A stretch of DNA of 64,000 nucleotides from Aliikangiella sp965214955. GTDB taxonomy: Bacteria; Pseudomonadota; Gammaproteobacteria; Enterobacterales; Kangiellaceae. Numbering within the stretch: position 1 is the first letter of the stretch; every line of letters starts with the position of its first letter. Of this stretch, positions 42,340-51,643 are shown in pieces. Position numbers and translations under genes: made by a program. The notes beneath the pieces are model-generated. The model worked only from the letters and a program-made list of their open reading frames with translations, ran no database searches and was not told the origin of the DNA. The DNA is taken from positions 26,342 to 90,341 of the forward strand of contig CBDCCU010000015.1 in the NCBI GenBank assembly GCA_965214955.1, given 5' to 3'.

Positions 42340-43464
42340 ATGAAAAAAATACAAAGCCTTGGATTTAAAAAATACATTTTAACGCTGCTTTCTTTAGTTG
42401 GGCTTATTTTTGCACCAATAACCTTTGCCGAAGCGAGTAAAGATGAGATAAAGGCGTTTAATAAAAAGTATTTGCTATTTAAAGCTATTCTCGATTCAGA
42501 TACCGAACTCACCCAAGAAATTGCCAATCAAGGTAAAGAGGTTTATGAGCTTTCTAAAGGGATTTATGGCGAGAATGATCTTAATGTTGCTGCGTTGGCA
42601 GAGTTTTATTTAGTAGCAATGGATAATCAATTTAACTTAGACGAATATGTTGATGTTGCTGATGATGTCGTTAAGATCTATGAAAAAAATGGAAGAATTT
42701 CTGATGCTATTCATAATATTGTAAAAAAAGGTAAGTTTTATAAAGATGTCAAAACTGATAATAAGAAAGCCTTTAAAACATATCAAAGAGCAATGGAATT
42801 TGCCAATAAGTATTATAAAGGCAAAGAGCTTGCAGGCTTTCAGTTAGCCTTAGGCAAATTATATGTTGAAAGCGCAAATGGTAATTTAGGAAAAGTAAAA
42901 AAAGCTAAGTTTTTGCTACAAAAAGCCGCAGATCATTTTGAAAATACCAATAAAGCTTTTTTTGCGGATGCTTCTTTTTGGTTAGGGAAAATCGCATTAT
43001 CAAGACATTCTAATGATTCAGCGATTGAGCACTTTACCGTTGCATCTGATGTGTTTTCTACACTCGAAAACAAACAAAGAAACGAAAAAGTATCTCGCAC
43101 TTTCTTAATCCAAGCGCTAATAGAAGACGGGCAAGATGAGCTTGCTTCTAAACAATGTTTAGAGGTAGGTAAGATTTCTAGCTGGGATGATAATACCGAA
43201 ATTGAACCACTTTATATTTTACAACCTAACTATCCGCGAAAAGCATTAAAGAAAGGCAAAGTTGGTTGGGTAACAATGTCTTTTATCGTTGATCTAGATG
43301 GTAAAGCTAAAGATATTAAAGTAGTAAAAAGAAAAGGAATTGAAGATTTTGTTGCTACTTCAAAAGAAGCCATTTCTAAATGGCGTTTTGCCCCTAAATA
43401 TGTTGATTCAAAACCTGTTGAGGCAGAAGCTTTTTATACATTGGAGTATACGCTTGCTAACTAA
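42340..43464 (+). CDS. exported TPR-like protein with a C-terminal TonB domain
   Basis: An N-terminal signal (LTLLSLVGLIFAPITFAEAS) is followed by ~250 residues of helical, TPR-like sequence (AKFLLQKAADHFENTNKAFF) and a C-terminal TonB_C domain (LQPNYPRKALKKGKVGWVTM ... AISKWRFAPKYVDSKPVEAE). The usual Pro-rich spacer and a non-cleavable TonB anchor are absent. It lies behind a strong terminator and so has its own promoter. It could compete with or modify TonB-receptor contacts; function unknown. Confidence 0.85.
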   Translation: MKKIQSLGFKKYILTLLSLVGLIFAPITFAEASKDEIKAFNKKYLLFKAILDSDTELTQEIANQGKEVYELSKGIYGENDLNVAALAEFYLVAMDNQFNLDEYVDVADDVVKIYEKNGRISDAIHNIVKKGKFYKDVKTDNKKAFKTYQRAMEFANKYYKGKELAGFQLALGKLYVESANGNLGKVKKAKFLLQKAADHFENTNKAFFADASFWLGKIALSRHSNDSAIEHFTVASDVFSTLENKQRNEKVSRTFLIQALIEDGQDELASKQCLEVGKISSWDDNTEIEPLYILQPNYPRKALKKGKVGWVTMSFIVDLDGKAKDIKVVKRKGIEDFVATSKEAISKWRFAPKYVDSKPVEAEAFYTLEYTLAN

Positions 43465-43495
43465 TGGGAATAAATAGTAATCACATTAGTACAAA

Positions 43496-44653
43496 TTACC
43501 TAAACCATTTAGTCGGACTAAATGGTTTCCCTTGATAACGTAATTCAAAATATAAGGCGGGCTGTTGTTGACCGCCACTTTGCCCAACAGCGGCAATTGA
43601 CTCACCTGCTTCAACCCAATCACCTACATCTTTATAAAGCGCTTGGTTATAGCCGTATAAACTCATGTAACCTTTGCCGTGATCTAAAATTAATAATAAC
43701 CCAAATCCTCTTAACCAGTCGGCATAAACAACCCGTCCGTAGTGAATGGCACTAACTGGCTTGCCTTCTTGAGCGCTAATTAAAATGCCTTTACTGCGTA
43801 AGCCTTCTGCTAGGCGAGAGCCATAACTTCTAATTCGTTTGCCAGCTGCTGGCCAAGAGAGTTTACCTTTAAGTGACTTTAAACCTTCGAGTGGCTGAGT
43901 AAAGTCGATGCTTTCAATGGCTTCTCTGACAGAATCAATAAGCTCTTGTAGTTCTTGGGCATTAATTTGCAGTTCGGTAAGCTGTTCTGATTTTTGTTCA
44001 ATTTCTTTGCTAAGCGCATTAACCAATTTTTGTCGTTTAGACTTAAGATTTTGTAATCGTTTTGATTCTTGTTGTTTAGATTGTTTTAAAATATTAAGTT
44101 TTAAAATTTCATCTTGAATTTTTTTATCAATATTTTCTAACTCAATTAATGTTTCTTGAAGTTTAGCGACTTTCTCGGTGCGGGCTTTATTCATATAGTT
44201 GTAGTAAACCAACATTCTGCCGAGTGCTTCGGGATCTTCTTGGTTAAGTAGCATTTTAAAATATTCTTGTTTGCCACTAACAAATGCGGATTTAATTTGC
44301 GAAGCCAATGCTTTTTTTTGTTCTTGTTTGTTTTTATCTAAGTTTTTTTGTTGTTTTCTTAGGCGCTTTAGTTCCGATTCTTTTTTTCTAAGTTGTCTTT
44401 CAGTAGCGCGCAATATTTTACTGGTGGTGGCAATTTGTTTTTCTGCATTTCTCAGTTGAGTTACCGCTTTAGATTGGGCGCGACGTTTACCCTTTAGGCT
44501 TTTTTGTAGTGACTGAATATCTTTTTTTAGCTCAATCAGCTCTTGCTTTGCCTGCTCGGCTTGCTCGTTGTTTTCAGCAAGGCTTGCAGGCGTGGCAATT
44601 AAAAGAATAGCAATTAAAAATGAAAGGCAATATCGAGCTAAAAAAGTGTTCAA
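43496..44653 (-). CDS. envC: murein hydrolase activator EnvC-like (degenerate M23 peptidase)
   Basis: A signal peptide (CLSFLIAILLIATPASLA) precedes a long coiled coil (residues ~28-250) and a C-terminal LytM/M23 domain (KGILISAQEGKPVSAIHYGR, LDHGKGYMSLYGYNQALYKD, GQSGGQQQPALYFELRYQGK). The zinc ligands of active M23 enzymes are partly replaced (for example YMSLYGYN for the usual H-x-H), as in EnvC, which activates amidases AmiA/AmiB at the division site. The start is a TTG at 44653, nine bases after gpmI; envC next to gpmI is a common gammaproteobacterial arrangement. Confidence 0.92.
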   Translation of the reverse strand: MNTFLARYCLSFLIAILLIATPASLAENNEQAEQAKQELIELKKDIQSLQKSLKGKRRAQSKAVTQLRNAEKQIATTSKILRATERQLRKKESELKRLRKQQKNLDKNKQEQKKALASQIKSAFVSGKQEYFKMLLNQEDPEALGRMLVYYNYMNKARTEKVAKLQETLIELENIDKKIQDEILKLNILKQSKQQESKRLQNLKSKRQKLVNALSKEIEQKSEQLTELQINAQELQELIDSVREAIESIDFTQPLEGLKSLKGKLSWPAAGKRIRSYGSRLAEGLRSKGILISAQEGKPVSAIHYGRVVYADWLRGFGLLLILDHGKGYMSLYGYNQALYKDVGDWVEAGESIAAVGQSGGQQQPALYFELRYQGKPFSPTKWFR

Positions 44654-44662
44654 TGAATTAGC

Positions 44663-46174
44663 CTAATTAAGTTGCATGAGTGGTTTACCTGTCATTTCTT
44701 GCGGAATAGGTAAACCAGCAAGTGATAATAGGGTTGGTGCAACATCTGATAAAACACCTTTATCACTAGTCGGTGTGGCATTGCGGCCTACATAAATAAA
44801 AGGCACTAAAAAGTTAGTGTGTGCAGTATGCGGCTGACCTGTTATGTGATCAGACATTTTTTCCGCATTGCCATGATCGGCAGTAATGAGTGCTTCGCCG
44901 TTATTGGCTTTTAGCGCGGTAATGATTTTACCTAAACATTCATCTAAACAACTTATGGCTTTAACCGTTGCATCAAAATTACCTGTGTGACCTACCATAT
45001 CTGGGTTGGCAAAGTTGCAGATAATAAAATCGTACTTTTGTGATTCTATTGCGGCAATAAATTTCTCGGTAAGCAGTGGCGCGTTCATTTCTGGCTGTAG
45101 ATCGTAAGTGGCGACTTGAGGGCTTGGAATAAGCTCGCGATCTTCACCTTTAAATGGTTGCTCAACCCCGCCATTAAAGAAAAAAGTGACATGAGCATAT
45201 TTTTCGGTTTCGGCAATGCGAAGCTGGGTTTTGCCTAAATCTTGCAGGTGTTCACCTAAAACTTTAGGCAGTTTTAATGGACCAAAAGCACATTCGGTTT
45301 GAATGTCTGCGGCATATTGAGTGAGCATTACAAAATTAACATTTAAGTTAGGGCGCTGAAAATGTGGGAAGTCATTATCAACAAAGGCGCGGGTGATTTC
45401 TCTGGCTCTGTCGGCACGGTAATTCATAAAAATTACCGCATCGCTATTTTCTATTGGGGCAAAGTTGCCAATGGTGGTTGGTTTTACAAATTCATCAAAC
45501 TCGTCTCTTTGGTATGATTCATCTAACCCTTGCTGAGCCGTTGCCGCATGATATTGGGTTTCGCCCTTAGTGAGCATAGAATAAGCCAGATTAACGCGAT
45601 CCCAGCGTTGGTCACGATCCATAGCGTAATAACGCCCAGTTAAACTAGCAATTTGTCCTGCTCCACATTCTTCAATGGTTTTTATATACTGCGCCGCGCT
45701 TTGAGGTGGTGTGTCTCTGCCGTCTAAAAAGGCGTGTAAATAAACTTTTTCTGCGCCGCGCGCTTTAGCCATTTGCATGGCGGCAACAATATGATCAATA
45801 TGACTATGTACACCACCGTCAGATAAAAGCCCCATTAAATGCACAGCTTTGCCCGCACTAATGGCTTTATCCATCGCACTGGTTAAAATTTCATTTTGTT
45901 GAAACTCTTTATCGTTGATTGACTTGGTAATACGAGTAAAGTCTTGGTAAACCACACGACCTGCACCTAAATTAAGATGTCCAACTTCGGAATTGCCCAT
46001 TTGTTCATCGGGTAGGCCAACATCGGTGCCAGAGCCAGAAATTAATGTTCTGGGGTAATGCTGCCATAGCCTATCAAAATTAGGTGTATTGGCAGCCATT
46101 ATAGCATTTGATTCTGTAGATTCGCTGTATCCCCAGCCATCCATAATGATTAGTGCGATGGGTCTTTTTTGCAT
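44663..46174 (-). CDS. gpmI: 2,3-bisphosphoglycerate-independent phosphoglycerate mutase
   Basis: GpmI interconverts 3- and 2-phosphoglycerate with two manganese ions. Alkaline-phosphatase-superfamily motifs are complete: ALIIMDGWGYSE, the phosphoserine loop QMGNSEVGHLN, HAFLDGRDTPP, NYRADRAREITRAF and NFANPDMVGHTGN, ITADHGNAEKM. At 503 residues it is full length. It probably forms an operon with envC. Confidence 0.97.
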   Translation of the reverse strand: MQKRPIALIIMDGWGYSESTESNAIMAANTPNFDRLWQHYPRTLISGSGTDVGLPDEQMGNSEVGHLNLGAGRVVYQDFTRITKSINDKEFQQNEILTSAMDKAISAGKAVHLMGLLSDGGVHSHIDHIVAAMQMAKARGAEKVYLHAFLDGRDTPPQSAAQYIKTIEECGAGQIASLTGRYYAMDRDQRWDRVNLAYSMLTKGETQYHAATAQQGLDESYQRDEFDEFVKPTTIGNFAPIENSDAVIFMNYRADRAREITRAFVDNDFPHFQRPNLNVNFVMLTQYAADIQTECAFGPLKLPKVLGEHLQDLGKTQLRIAETEKYAHVTFFFNGGVEQPFKGEDRELIPSPQVATYDLQPEMNAPLLTEKFIAAIESQKYDFIICNFANPDMVGHTGNFDATVKAISCLDECLGKIITALKANNGEALITADHGNAEKMSDHITGQPHTAHTNFLVPFIYVGRNATPTSDKGVLSDVAPTLLSLAGLPIPQEMTGKPLMQLN

Positions 46175-46356
46175 GATTATTTAATGTGTATTTATTTAGC
46201 ACGTTGGTAAAATTGCATCCGATTATACACGATACCCACAAGCTTAAAACAGTGGGAAATTTTGCGAACGAATTTGATGTGATTTATTGATAAAAAGGAT
46301 AAACTCAGGGTTCATCTGGGAGATGAGTTTAATAAAAATTAATAATAAGCATCAAT

Positions 46357-48630
46357 ATGAAGCATAAAAACACATTAAAGTTTTATCAAACAGGCTGGTT
46401 TTACCTGCATGTAGCGATAATGTGCGGGTTAATTTGGCTGATTAATACTGGCTCACTGGCAAGTTTTACACAAAAAAACCTCGAATGGCTTTATCAGCTT
46501 AAGCCTATTAATAACCAGAACTCTCAAATAGTAAGAGTTAAGCTGAGTAATAAACCTGAAATGCTCGCCAAAGTAAATGAATTATTAGCGCTACTACCCA
46601 ACACTCATTTTGTTATTGTGGTTAATGACGAGCAGTTTAACCATTTACTTCCTGTGGCAAAAAACAGCTTACTCGACTCTAATACTCAAAAAGTTATGTT
46701 AGTCAGTGCTGCTAATTTTTTACAAAATAATTTACTTATGGCTAATCAGTCGTTGCAGTGGTCTGATTATGGTTGGCGAAATGTTCGGCAAGCTTCGGTA
46801 AATCAGTTATCTATAGCCACTTCATGGTGGATATACCCCCACCTTTTTTCGCAACAAGGCTTCGCTACTATTGCAAATAAACAACAGCAAATATTACCAA
46901 CAGCTTTGGCTGGCATTATGGCTATGTTAGATGATACTGAACAGCTCAATTTAAACAAATTAGTTGATATGAGCTTATCAAACGCTTCTGCTGAAACAAA
47001 AAGCTCATGGCTATTAGGAGTTAATGGAGAGCTTTATTTTGGCGGAGCAGGGTTAACTACCTCAACGTGGAACCGATTAAAAAAACAAGCAAAACCTAAA
47101 CTTGTTGTACTTGATTTTGTTGGTGGAAAATTGGGGGAGCGATTTTCTCAGGCCGTTGCCAAAATAGAAACTAAAAGTTATTTAGTAACCAATATTATTT
47201 CACTACTGGCTTTCTGTTTAGTGTTAATTTTTGGCTTATGGTTTTGTGTGAAATTATCAACAAAAAATTTAATAATACAAGGAGTTGGCTTTGTAGGATT
47301 TATTGTTGTGATTTTAATGTTGCAGTATTTATTTTTTACCCAACTTATTTGGTTTTCAATTTTGCCTATTATTGTTTTGGTTTTGCCAAGTTTAATTGTG
47401 ATTAATTGTTTTAGATTTGAACAACAGCAATTTATTGCTCAACAAAAAATAACCAATCAGGTGTTAGCGACATCGGCGAACCATTTTTATCAACAAAGAG
47501 AATTTGACAAATTACAACCTTATTTAGAGCAAACTCAAATTGATCTACCGCTTGCAGAAACTCTATTTGATATTGCACTACAGGCTGAGGCTGAAAATAA
47601 CTCAACCTTTGCGCTAAAAACTTTAGAGCTGGTGGAGTCGTCAAAATTAAATCATCAACCGAGTTTGCAAAAACTTAATGACTACCGGCAGCAAAATGAA
47701 ACACAAACCGAAGCGCTTGACTCCACTATGGTTATTGCGCCAGGACAAAAACGACCACAAACACTGATTAATCCAGCGTTGCAAATTAAACAATTTGGTC
47801 GCTATGAAGTTGAAGGTGTTTTAGGTAAAGGCGCAATGGGAATTGTATTTCAAGGAGTTGATCCTAAAATCAATCGCCATGTTGCGATTAAAACTTTACA
47901 GCTAAGTATAGATAGTGACGATGATAGTTTTACCGAAACTAAAATGCGCTTTTTTAGAGAGGCAGAAACCGCAGGTAATTTAAGCCATGCCAATATTGTC
48001 ACTATTTATGATGTGGGCGAAGAAGGTGAGCTAGGTTACATTGCAATGGATTTACTAACAGGTGCGCCGCTGTCTAAATTTTTAAAAGCCAATCAATTAC
48101 TGCCAACGCCATTGGTATATCAGTTGATGATTCAAATAACTGATGCACTCGATTATGCTCACAAACAGCATGTCGTTCATCGTGATATTAAGCCCGCCAA
48201 TATTATTTATGATGACGAAATTCAGCGGGTAACCCTAACTGATTTTGGCATTGCTTGTGTTACTGATCAAAGCAAAACAAGAACGGGTACTATTATGGGT
48301 AGTCCGTTTTATATGTCGCCAGAGCAAGTGTTGGGTAAAAAGGTAGATGGCCGCTCTGATATTTTCAGTTTAGGAGTCACTTTTTATCAACTATTAAGTG
48401 GTAGTTTACCTTTTAATGGTGAATCAATTGCTAGTGTGGCATTTCACATTACCAATACCAAACACGAATCGGTGCGTCATTGGAATAGTAAACTTCCAGC
48501 TAGTACCGTTAGAATAACCAATAAAGCACTACAAAAAGATCCAAATAAGCGTTTTCAAACTATGGATGAATTTAAACAAGCATTAATTAATGCACTTAAA
48601 AGGGACTTTAAAAAGGCGCCAATAATATGA
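46357..48630 (+). CDS. membrane Ser/Thr protein kinase
   Basis: An N-terminal membrane segment, a ~240-residue extracytoplasmic domain that looks like a diverged CHASE2 domain, and three closely spaced membrane helices (about residues 275-350) precede a linker and a kinase domain from about residue 479. All catalytic motifs are present: GVLGKGAMGIVFQG, VAIKTL, VVHRDIKPANIIYD, LTDFGIA and GSPFYMSPEQVLG. The gene overlaps the PP2C phosphatase gene by four bases (ATGA) and an FHA gene follows. Confidence 0.95.
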   Translation: MKHKNTLKFYQTGWFYLHVAIMCGLIWLINTGSLASFTQKNLEWLYQLKPINNQNSQIVRVKLSNKPEMLAKVNELLALLPNTHFVIVVNDEQFNHLLPVAKNSLLDSNTQKVMLVSAANFLQNNLLMANQSLQWSDYGWRNVRQASVNQLSIATSWWIYPHLFSQQGFATIANKQQQILPTALAGIMAMLDDTEQLNLNKLVDMSLSNASAETKSSWLLGVNGELYFGGAGLTTSTWNRLKKQAKPKLVVLDFVGGKLGERFSQAVAKIETKSYLVTNIISLLAFCLVLIFGLWFCVKLSTKNLIIQGVGFVGFIVVILMLQYLFFTQLIWFSILPIIVLVLPSLIVINCFRFEQQQFIAQQKITNQVLATSANHFYQQREFDKLQPYLEQTQIDLPLAETLFDIALQAEAENNSTFALKTLELVESSKLNHQPSLQKLNDYRQQNETQTEALDSTMVIAPGQKRPQTLINPALQIKQFGRYEVEGVLGKGAMGIVFQGVDPKINRHVAIKTLQLSIDSDDDSFTETKMRFFREAETAGNLSHANIVTIYDVGEEGELGYIAMDLLTGAPLSKFLKANQLLPTPLVYQLMIQITDALDYAHKQHVVHRDIKPANIIYDDEIQRVTLTDFGIACVTDQSKTRTGTIMGSPFYMSPEQVLGKKVDGRSDIFSLGVTFYQLLSGSLPFNGESIASVAFHITNTKHESVRHWNSKLPASTVRITNKALQKDPNKRFQTMDEFKQALINALKRDFKKAPII

Positions 48631-49376
48631 GTTTTAATTTCCAAACAAAATGTATAAAAGGTGACGTGCGTTCCAATAACGAAGATACAATTCGTTATGG
48701 AGAGCTACCCAAAAACAGTGGAATATGGATGATTGTAGCTGATGGTATGGGCGGGCATAATGCCGGTGAAGTTGCCAGCAATATGTTAGCCGACTGGATG
48801 GAAAAAGCTATTACAGAAACAAAATTTACGGTTAAAAATACATCATTAATTCATTGTTGGCTTAAAGGCACTTTAGAGTCGGCCAATAGAGTTATTTTTG
48901 CCGAGTCAAATCAGCATGAGTCGTGCAAAGGTATGGGAACCACTGCGGTTGTTGCATTAGTTATAGATAAACAACTGCACATTGCTTGGGTTGGTGATTC
49001 GCGTGCTTACTTATTACATGATAACAAGCTACAGCAACTTACCCGCGACCACTCTATGATTGAATACTTGCTTAAAAAAGGAGCTATAAGCGAACACGAG
49101 GCTAAGCGCTCTAATACTAAACATTTATTATCCAAAGCCATTGGTGTTAAAGCTAATGTAGAAGCCGAAAGTGTCAGTTTAGACTGGAATGATAATGATG
49201 TCATTATGTTAACTAGTGATGGTACCCATGACTTTATTTCTGATGCTGAAATTTCAAATCACCTTGGTTGTATTCATACCAATAACAGTGCTGCAAATAA
49301 CTTAGTAGAGCTAGCGATAGGTAATGGCAGTCGTGATAATCTAAGTGTGGTTATTGGTTATAAAACTAAGAACTAA
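48627..49376 (+). CDS. PP2C-type protein phosphatase
   Basis: The 249 residues contain the PP2C metal-binding motifs: VRSNNEDTIRYGE, WMIVADGMGGHNAGEVAS, GMGTTAVVALVID, LHIAWVGDSRAYLL, MLTSDGTHDFIS and SRDNLSVVIGY. It removes phosphate from Ser/Thr, presumably opposing the kinase whose stop codon overlaps its start. Its final codons and stop lie in a 7-bp repeat array. Confidence 0.95.
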   Translation: MSFNFQTKCIKGDVRSNNEDTIRYGELPKNSGIWMIVADGMGGHNAGEVASNMLADWMEKAITETKFTVKNTSLIHCWLKGTLESANRVIFAESNQHESCKGMGTTAVVALVIDKQLHIAWVGDSRAYLLHDNKLQQLTRDHSMIEYLLKKGAISEHEAKRSNTKHLLSKAIGVKANVEAESVSLDWNDNDVIMLTSDGTHDFISDAEISNHLGCIHTNNSAANNLVELAIGNGSRDNLSVVIGYKTKN

Positions 49377-49399
49377 GAACTAAGAACTAAAAGCTAAAA
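49365..49399 (+). repeat. heptamer array over the stop codon of the PP2C gene
   Basis: Three copies of ACTAAGA followed by two variants (ACTAAAA, GCTAAAA). The gene's TAA stop (49374-49376) lies in the second copy. Confidence 0.8.
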
Positions 49400-49427
49400 G
49401 TAAAGAAAACTGATAGGAGTTTAAAAA

Positions 49428-49775
49428 ATGGCGTATCTTGCCTTAATTGTTGAAGATGTAGTGATCAATAAATGGGAAATTTCTGAAGAAATTATCATTA
49501 TTGGCCGTGCTAAAGATTGTGATATTCAAATTGATGATCAATCAGTTAGCTCAAAACATGCAAGGTTAGTGATAGAAAGCGATCCTTATATGGACGGCAC
49601 TCACTTTATTTTTCTTGAAGATCTCAAAAGCACTAATGGCACCTTGCTCAATGACCAAGCCGTTAGTCGCGAAAAGTTAAACGATGGCGATATGATAGGC
49701 ATTGGTTTTAATACCTTTAGGTTTGTTGCAAGTGATAGCAAAGGGCTTGATGATACTGCTGTGATTGTAAACTAG
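49428..49775 (+). CDS. FHA domain protein
   Basis: A single forkhead-associated domain of 115 residues with the phosphothreonine-binding loops IIGRAKDCDIQIDDQSVSSK (R, S, H follow) and LEDLKSTNGTLLND. It reads phosphothreonine marks and follows the kinase and phosphatase genes with a good ribosome binding site (TAGGAG). It is probably the module's reader or substrate. Confidence 0.94.
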   Translation: MAYLALIVEDVVINKWEISEEIIIIGRAKDCDIQIDDQSVSSKHARLVIESDPYMDGTHFIFLEDLKSTNGTLLNDQAVSREKLNDGDMIGIGFNTFRFVASDSKGLDDTAVIVN

Positions 49776-49865
49776 CCTAACAAAGAAATAATTAATAACA
49801 AATTTTCTCTATGCACTGGGAATATTTACTTTAGTGATGCGTTCTTCGGTGTATGATTGGATTTG

Positions 49866-50131
49866 TATACCCGTTCTCCTTCAAGATGCATGTTTCAGCA
49901 AGACAGTAAGCCATCCTATTTGAGGCATTAATGCGCAGAACTAGTTATTCTAATTCAAGCATTGATAACGAAGAAGAGGTTGGCTTACTGTCTTGCCCTT
50001 CGGGTGCTCAGCCAAAAAGCTTGCACTGTGTTACAGCTTTTGAAAAGGGCTTGCCATTTCCTGCAAGCTGCGTCTTGTTCAAGCTTTTTGGCTGAACACT
50101 GAAACAAGCATCTTGAAGGAGAACGGGTATA
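49866..50131 (-). mobile_element. 266-bp MITE-like inverted-repeat element, copy 2
   Basis: Same length and same ends as the element at 14041, in reverse orientation. Compared with copy 1 it differs at 10 positions, all of them transitions, with no insertion or deletion. Its stem pairs are slightly better (CAAGACAGTAAGCCA matches TGGCTTACTGTCTTG fully). It lies in the FHA-SPFH gap; 90 bp (49776-49865) before it hold nothing I recognise. Confidence 0.85.
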
Positions 50132-50176
50132 AAAAACAATCCAAAATTTTAAGACTAAACAAAAAAGGAAAATATT

Positions 50177-51085
50177 ATGGAAGGCGGAGTTATTGCATTA
50201 GCCATTTTAGGTGTGATTATCTTTTTAATGTTGCTCGGAGTAAAAACCGTGCCACAGGGGTTTGAATATACCATTGAGCGATTTGGCAAATTTACTAAAA
50301 ATTTACGTCCAGGCTTAAGCATTATTGTTCCTATCATTGAAACCGTTGGCGCAAAAGTGAATATGATGGAGCAGGTTTTAGATATTCCAGAGCAAAGTGT
50401 TATTTCTCAGGATAATGCCACGGTTACTATTGATGCGGTTTGCTTTTATCAAGTGGTTGATTCAGCACAAGCCATTTACGAAGTTAACGATTTAGAGCGC
50501 GCCATGCAAAACTTGGTAATGACTAACATTCGTACGGTTTTAGGATCGATGGATTTAGATGAAATGTTATCGAAGCGTGATCAAATTAATGCCAGAATTT
50601 TAAGCATTGTTGATGAAGCAACTAACCCTTGGGGTGTAAAGATCACTCGTATTGAAATTAAAGATATTTTACCGCCAAAAGACTTAGTTAACGCTATGGC
50701 ACAACAAATGAAAGCCGAGCGTATTAAACGTGCACAAATTTTAGAAGCCGAAGGTGAAAAGCAATCGGCCATTTTAAAAGCCGAAGGTCAAAAAGAAGCC
50801 GAAATTCGCCAAGCCGAAGGTGAAAGACAAGCCGCATTTTTAGAAGCTGAAGCGCGTGAAAGGCAAGCGCAAGCAGAAGCTGCGGCAACTAATATGGTTT
50901 CTGAAGCAATTGCCAAGGGTGATATTCAAGCGGTTAACTACTTTATTTCGCAAAAATATATCGAAGCATTAGCTGATATTGGTAAAGCGGAAAACTCAAA
51001 ATTAGTTATGATGCCGCTAGAAGCTGGTTCGGTCATTGGCTCAATTGCTGGTATTGCAGAGCTTGCACAAAAAGTTAAAAGCTAA
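50177..51085 (+). CDS. SPFH/band-7 (stomatin-like, QmcA-type) membrane protein
   Basis: An N-terminal membrane segment (VIALAILGVIIFLMLLGVKT) leads to the SPFH domain (VPQGFEYTIERFGKFTKNLR, IPEQSVISQDNATVTIDAVC) and a long Ala/Glu-rich coiled coil (AEGEKQSAILKAEGQKEAEI). These proteins oligomerise in membrane microdomains. The NfeD gene follows after 20 bp, the standard partner. Confidence 0.94.
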   Translation: MEGGVIALAILGVIIFLMLLGVKTVPQGFEYTIERFGKFTKNLRPGLSIIVPIIETVGAKVNMMEQVLDIPEQSVISQDNATVTIDAVCFYQVVDSAQAIYEVNDLERAMQNLVMTNIRTVLGSMDLDEMLSKRDQINARILSIVDEATNPWGVKITRIEIKDILPPKDLVNAMAQQMKAERIKRAQILEAEGEKQSAILKAEGQKEAEIRQAEGERQAAFLEAEARERQAQAEAAATNMVSEAIAKGDIQAVNYFISQKYIEALADIGKAENSKLVMMPLEAGSVIGSIAGIAELAQKVKS

Positions 51086-51105
51086 CCAATAAAGGAGACT
51101 TTATT

Positions 51106-51543
51106 ATGGAAAACTTAGTTTATTGGCACTGGATTGCCTTTGGCGCGGTACTAATTATTTTAGAAATGCTTGCCCCAGGCGCAATCTTTATGTGGTTTGG
51201 TGTAAGCGCCATTTTAATCGGCGGAATTTTATATTTATTTCCCGATTTAGGCTGGCAATGGCAAGTATTTATTTTTGCCATTTTTGCGGTAATAAGCATT
51301 TTAGGTTGGAAAAAAATGCGTAAAAACAAGCCCGAAGATAATACCGAATCGGGCACGTTAAATCAGCGCGGCAAAGCTTTAGTGGGTCGTCAAGTTCCAC
51401 TTAAAGAAGCCATTAAAAATGGCGTTGGCAGGGTGCAAATTGACGATACTTTCTGGCGAGTTGAAGGTGACGATTTAGAAAAAGGCGCACTGGTTAAAGT
51501 CACTAATTCTGATGGTGCAACTTTAAAGGTTGAAGCTTGTTAG
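51106..51543 (+). CDS. NfeD family membrane protein
   Basis: Two or three membrane helices (IAFGAVLIILEMLAPGAIFM, then QVFIFAIFAVISILGWKKMR) and a C-terminal OB-fold domain (GKALVGRQVPLKEAIKNGVG ... RVEGDDLEKGALVKV). Of the short NfeD type without protease domain, it works with the SPFH protein encoded just upstream. Confidence 0.93.
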   Translation: MENLVYWHWIAFGAVLIILEMLAPGAIFMWFGVSAILIGGILYLFPDLGWQWQVFIFAIFAVISILGWKKMRKNKPEDNTESGTLNQRGKALVGRQVPLKEAIKNGVGRVQIDDTFWRVEGDDLEKGALVKVTNSDGATLKVEAC

Positions 51544-51570
51544 TAGATAAAAGCTTTTAATTTTAAAATG

Positions 51571-51610
51571 AAATACCGCATTCTTGTTATGATAATGCGG
51601 TATTTTTTTT
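51571..51610 (+). terminator. intrinsic terminator after the SPFH-NfeD operon
   Basis: AATACCGCATT pairs perfectly with AATGCGGTATT around an 11-base loop and runs into eight T. Confidence 0.93.
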
Positions 51611-51643
51611 GACATTCAATTTATTCAATGAGCAATAAAAGCA

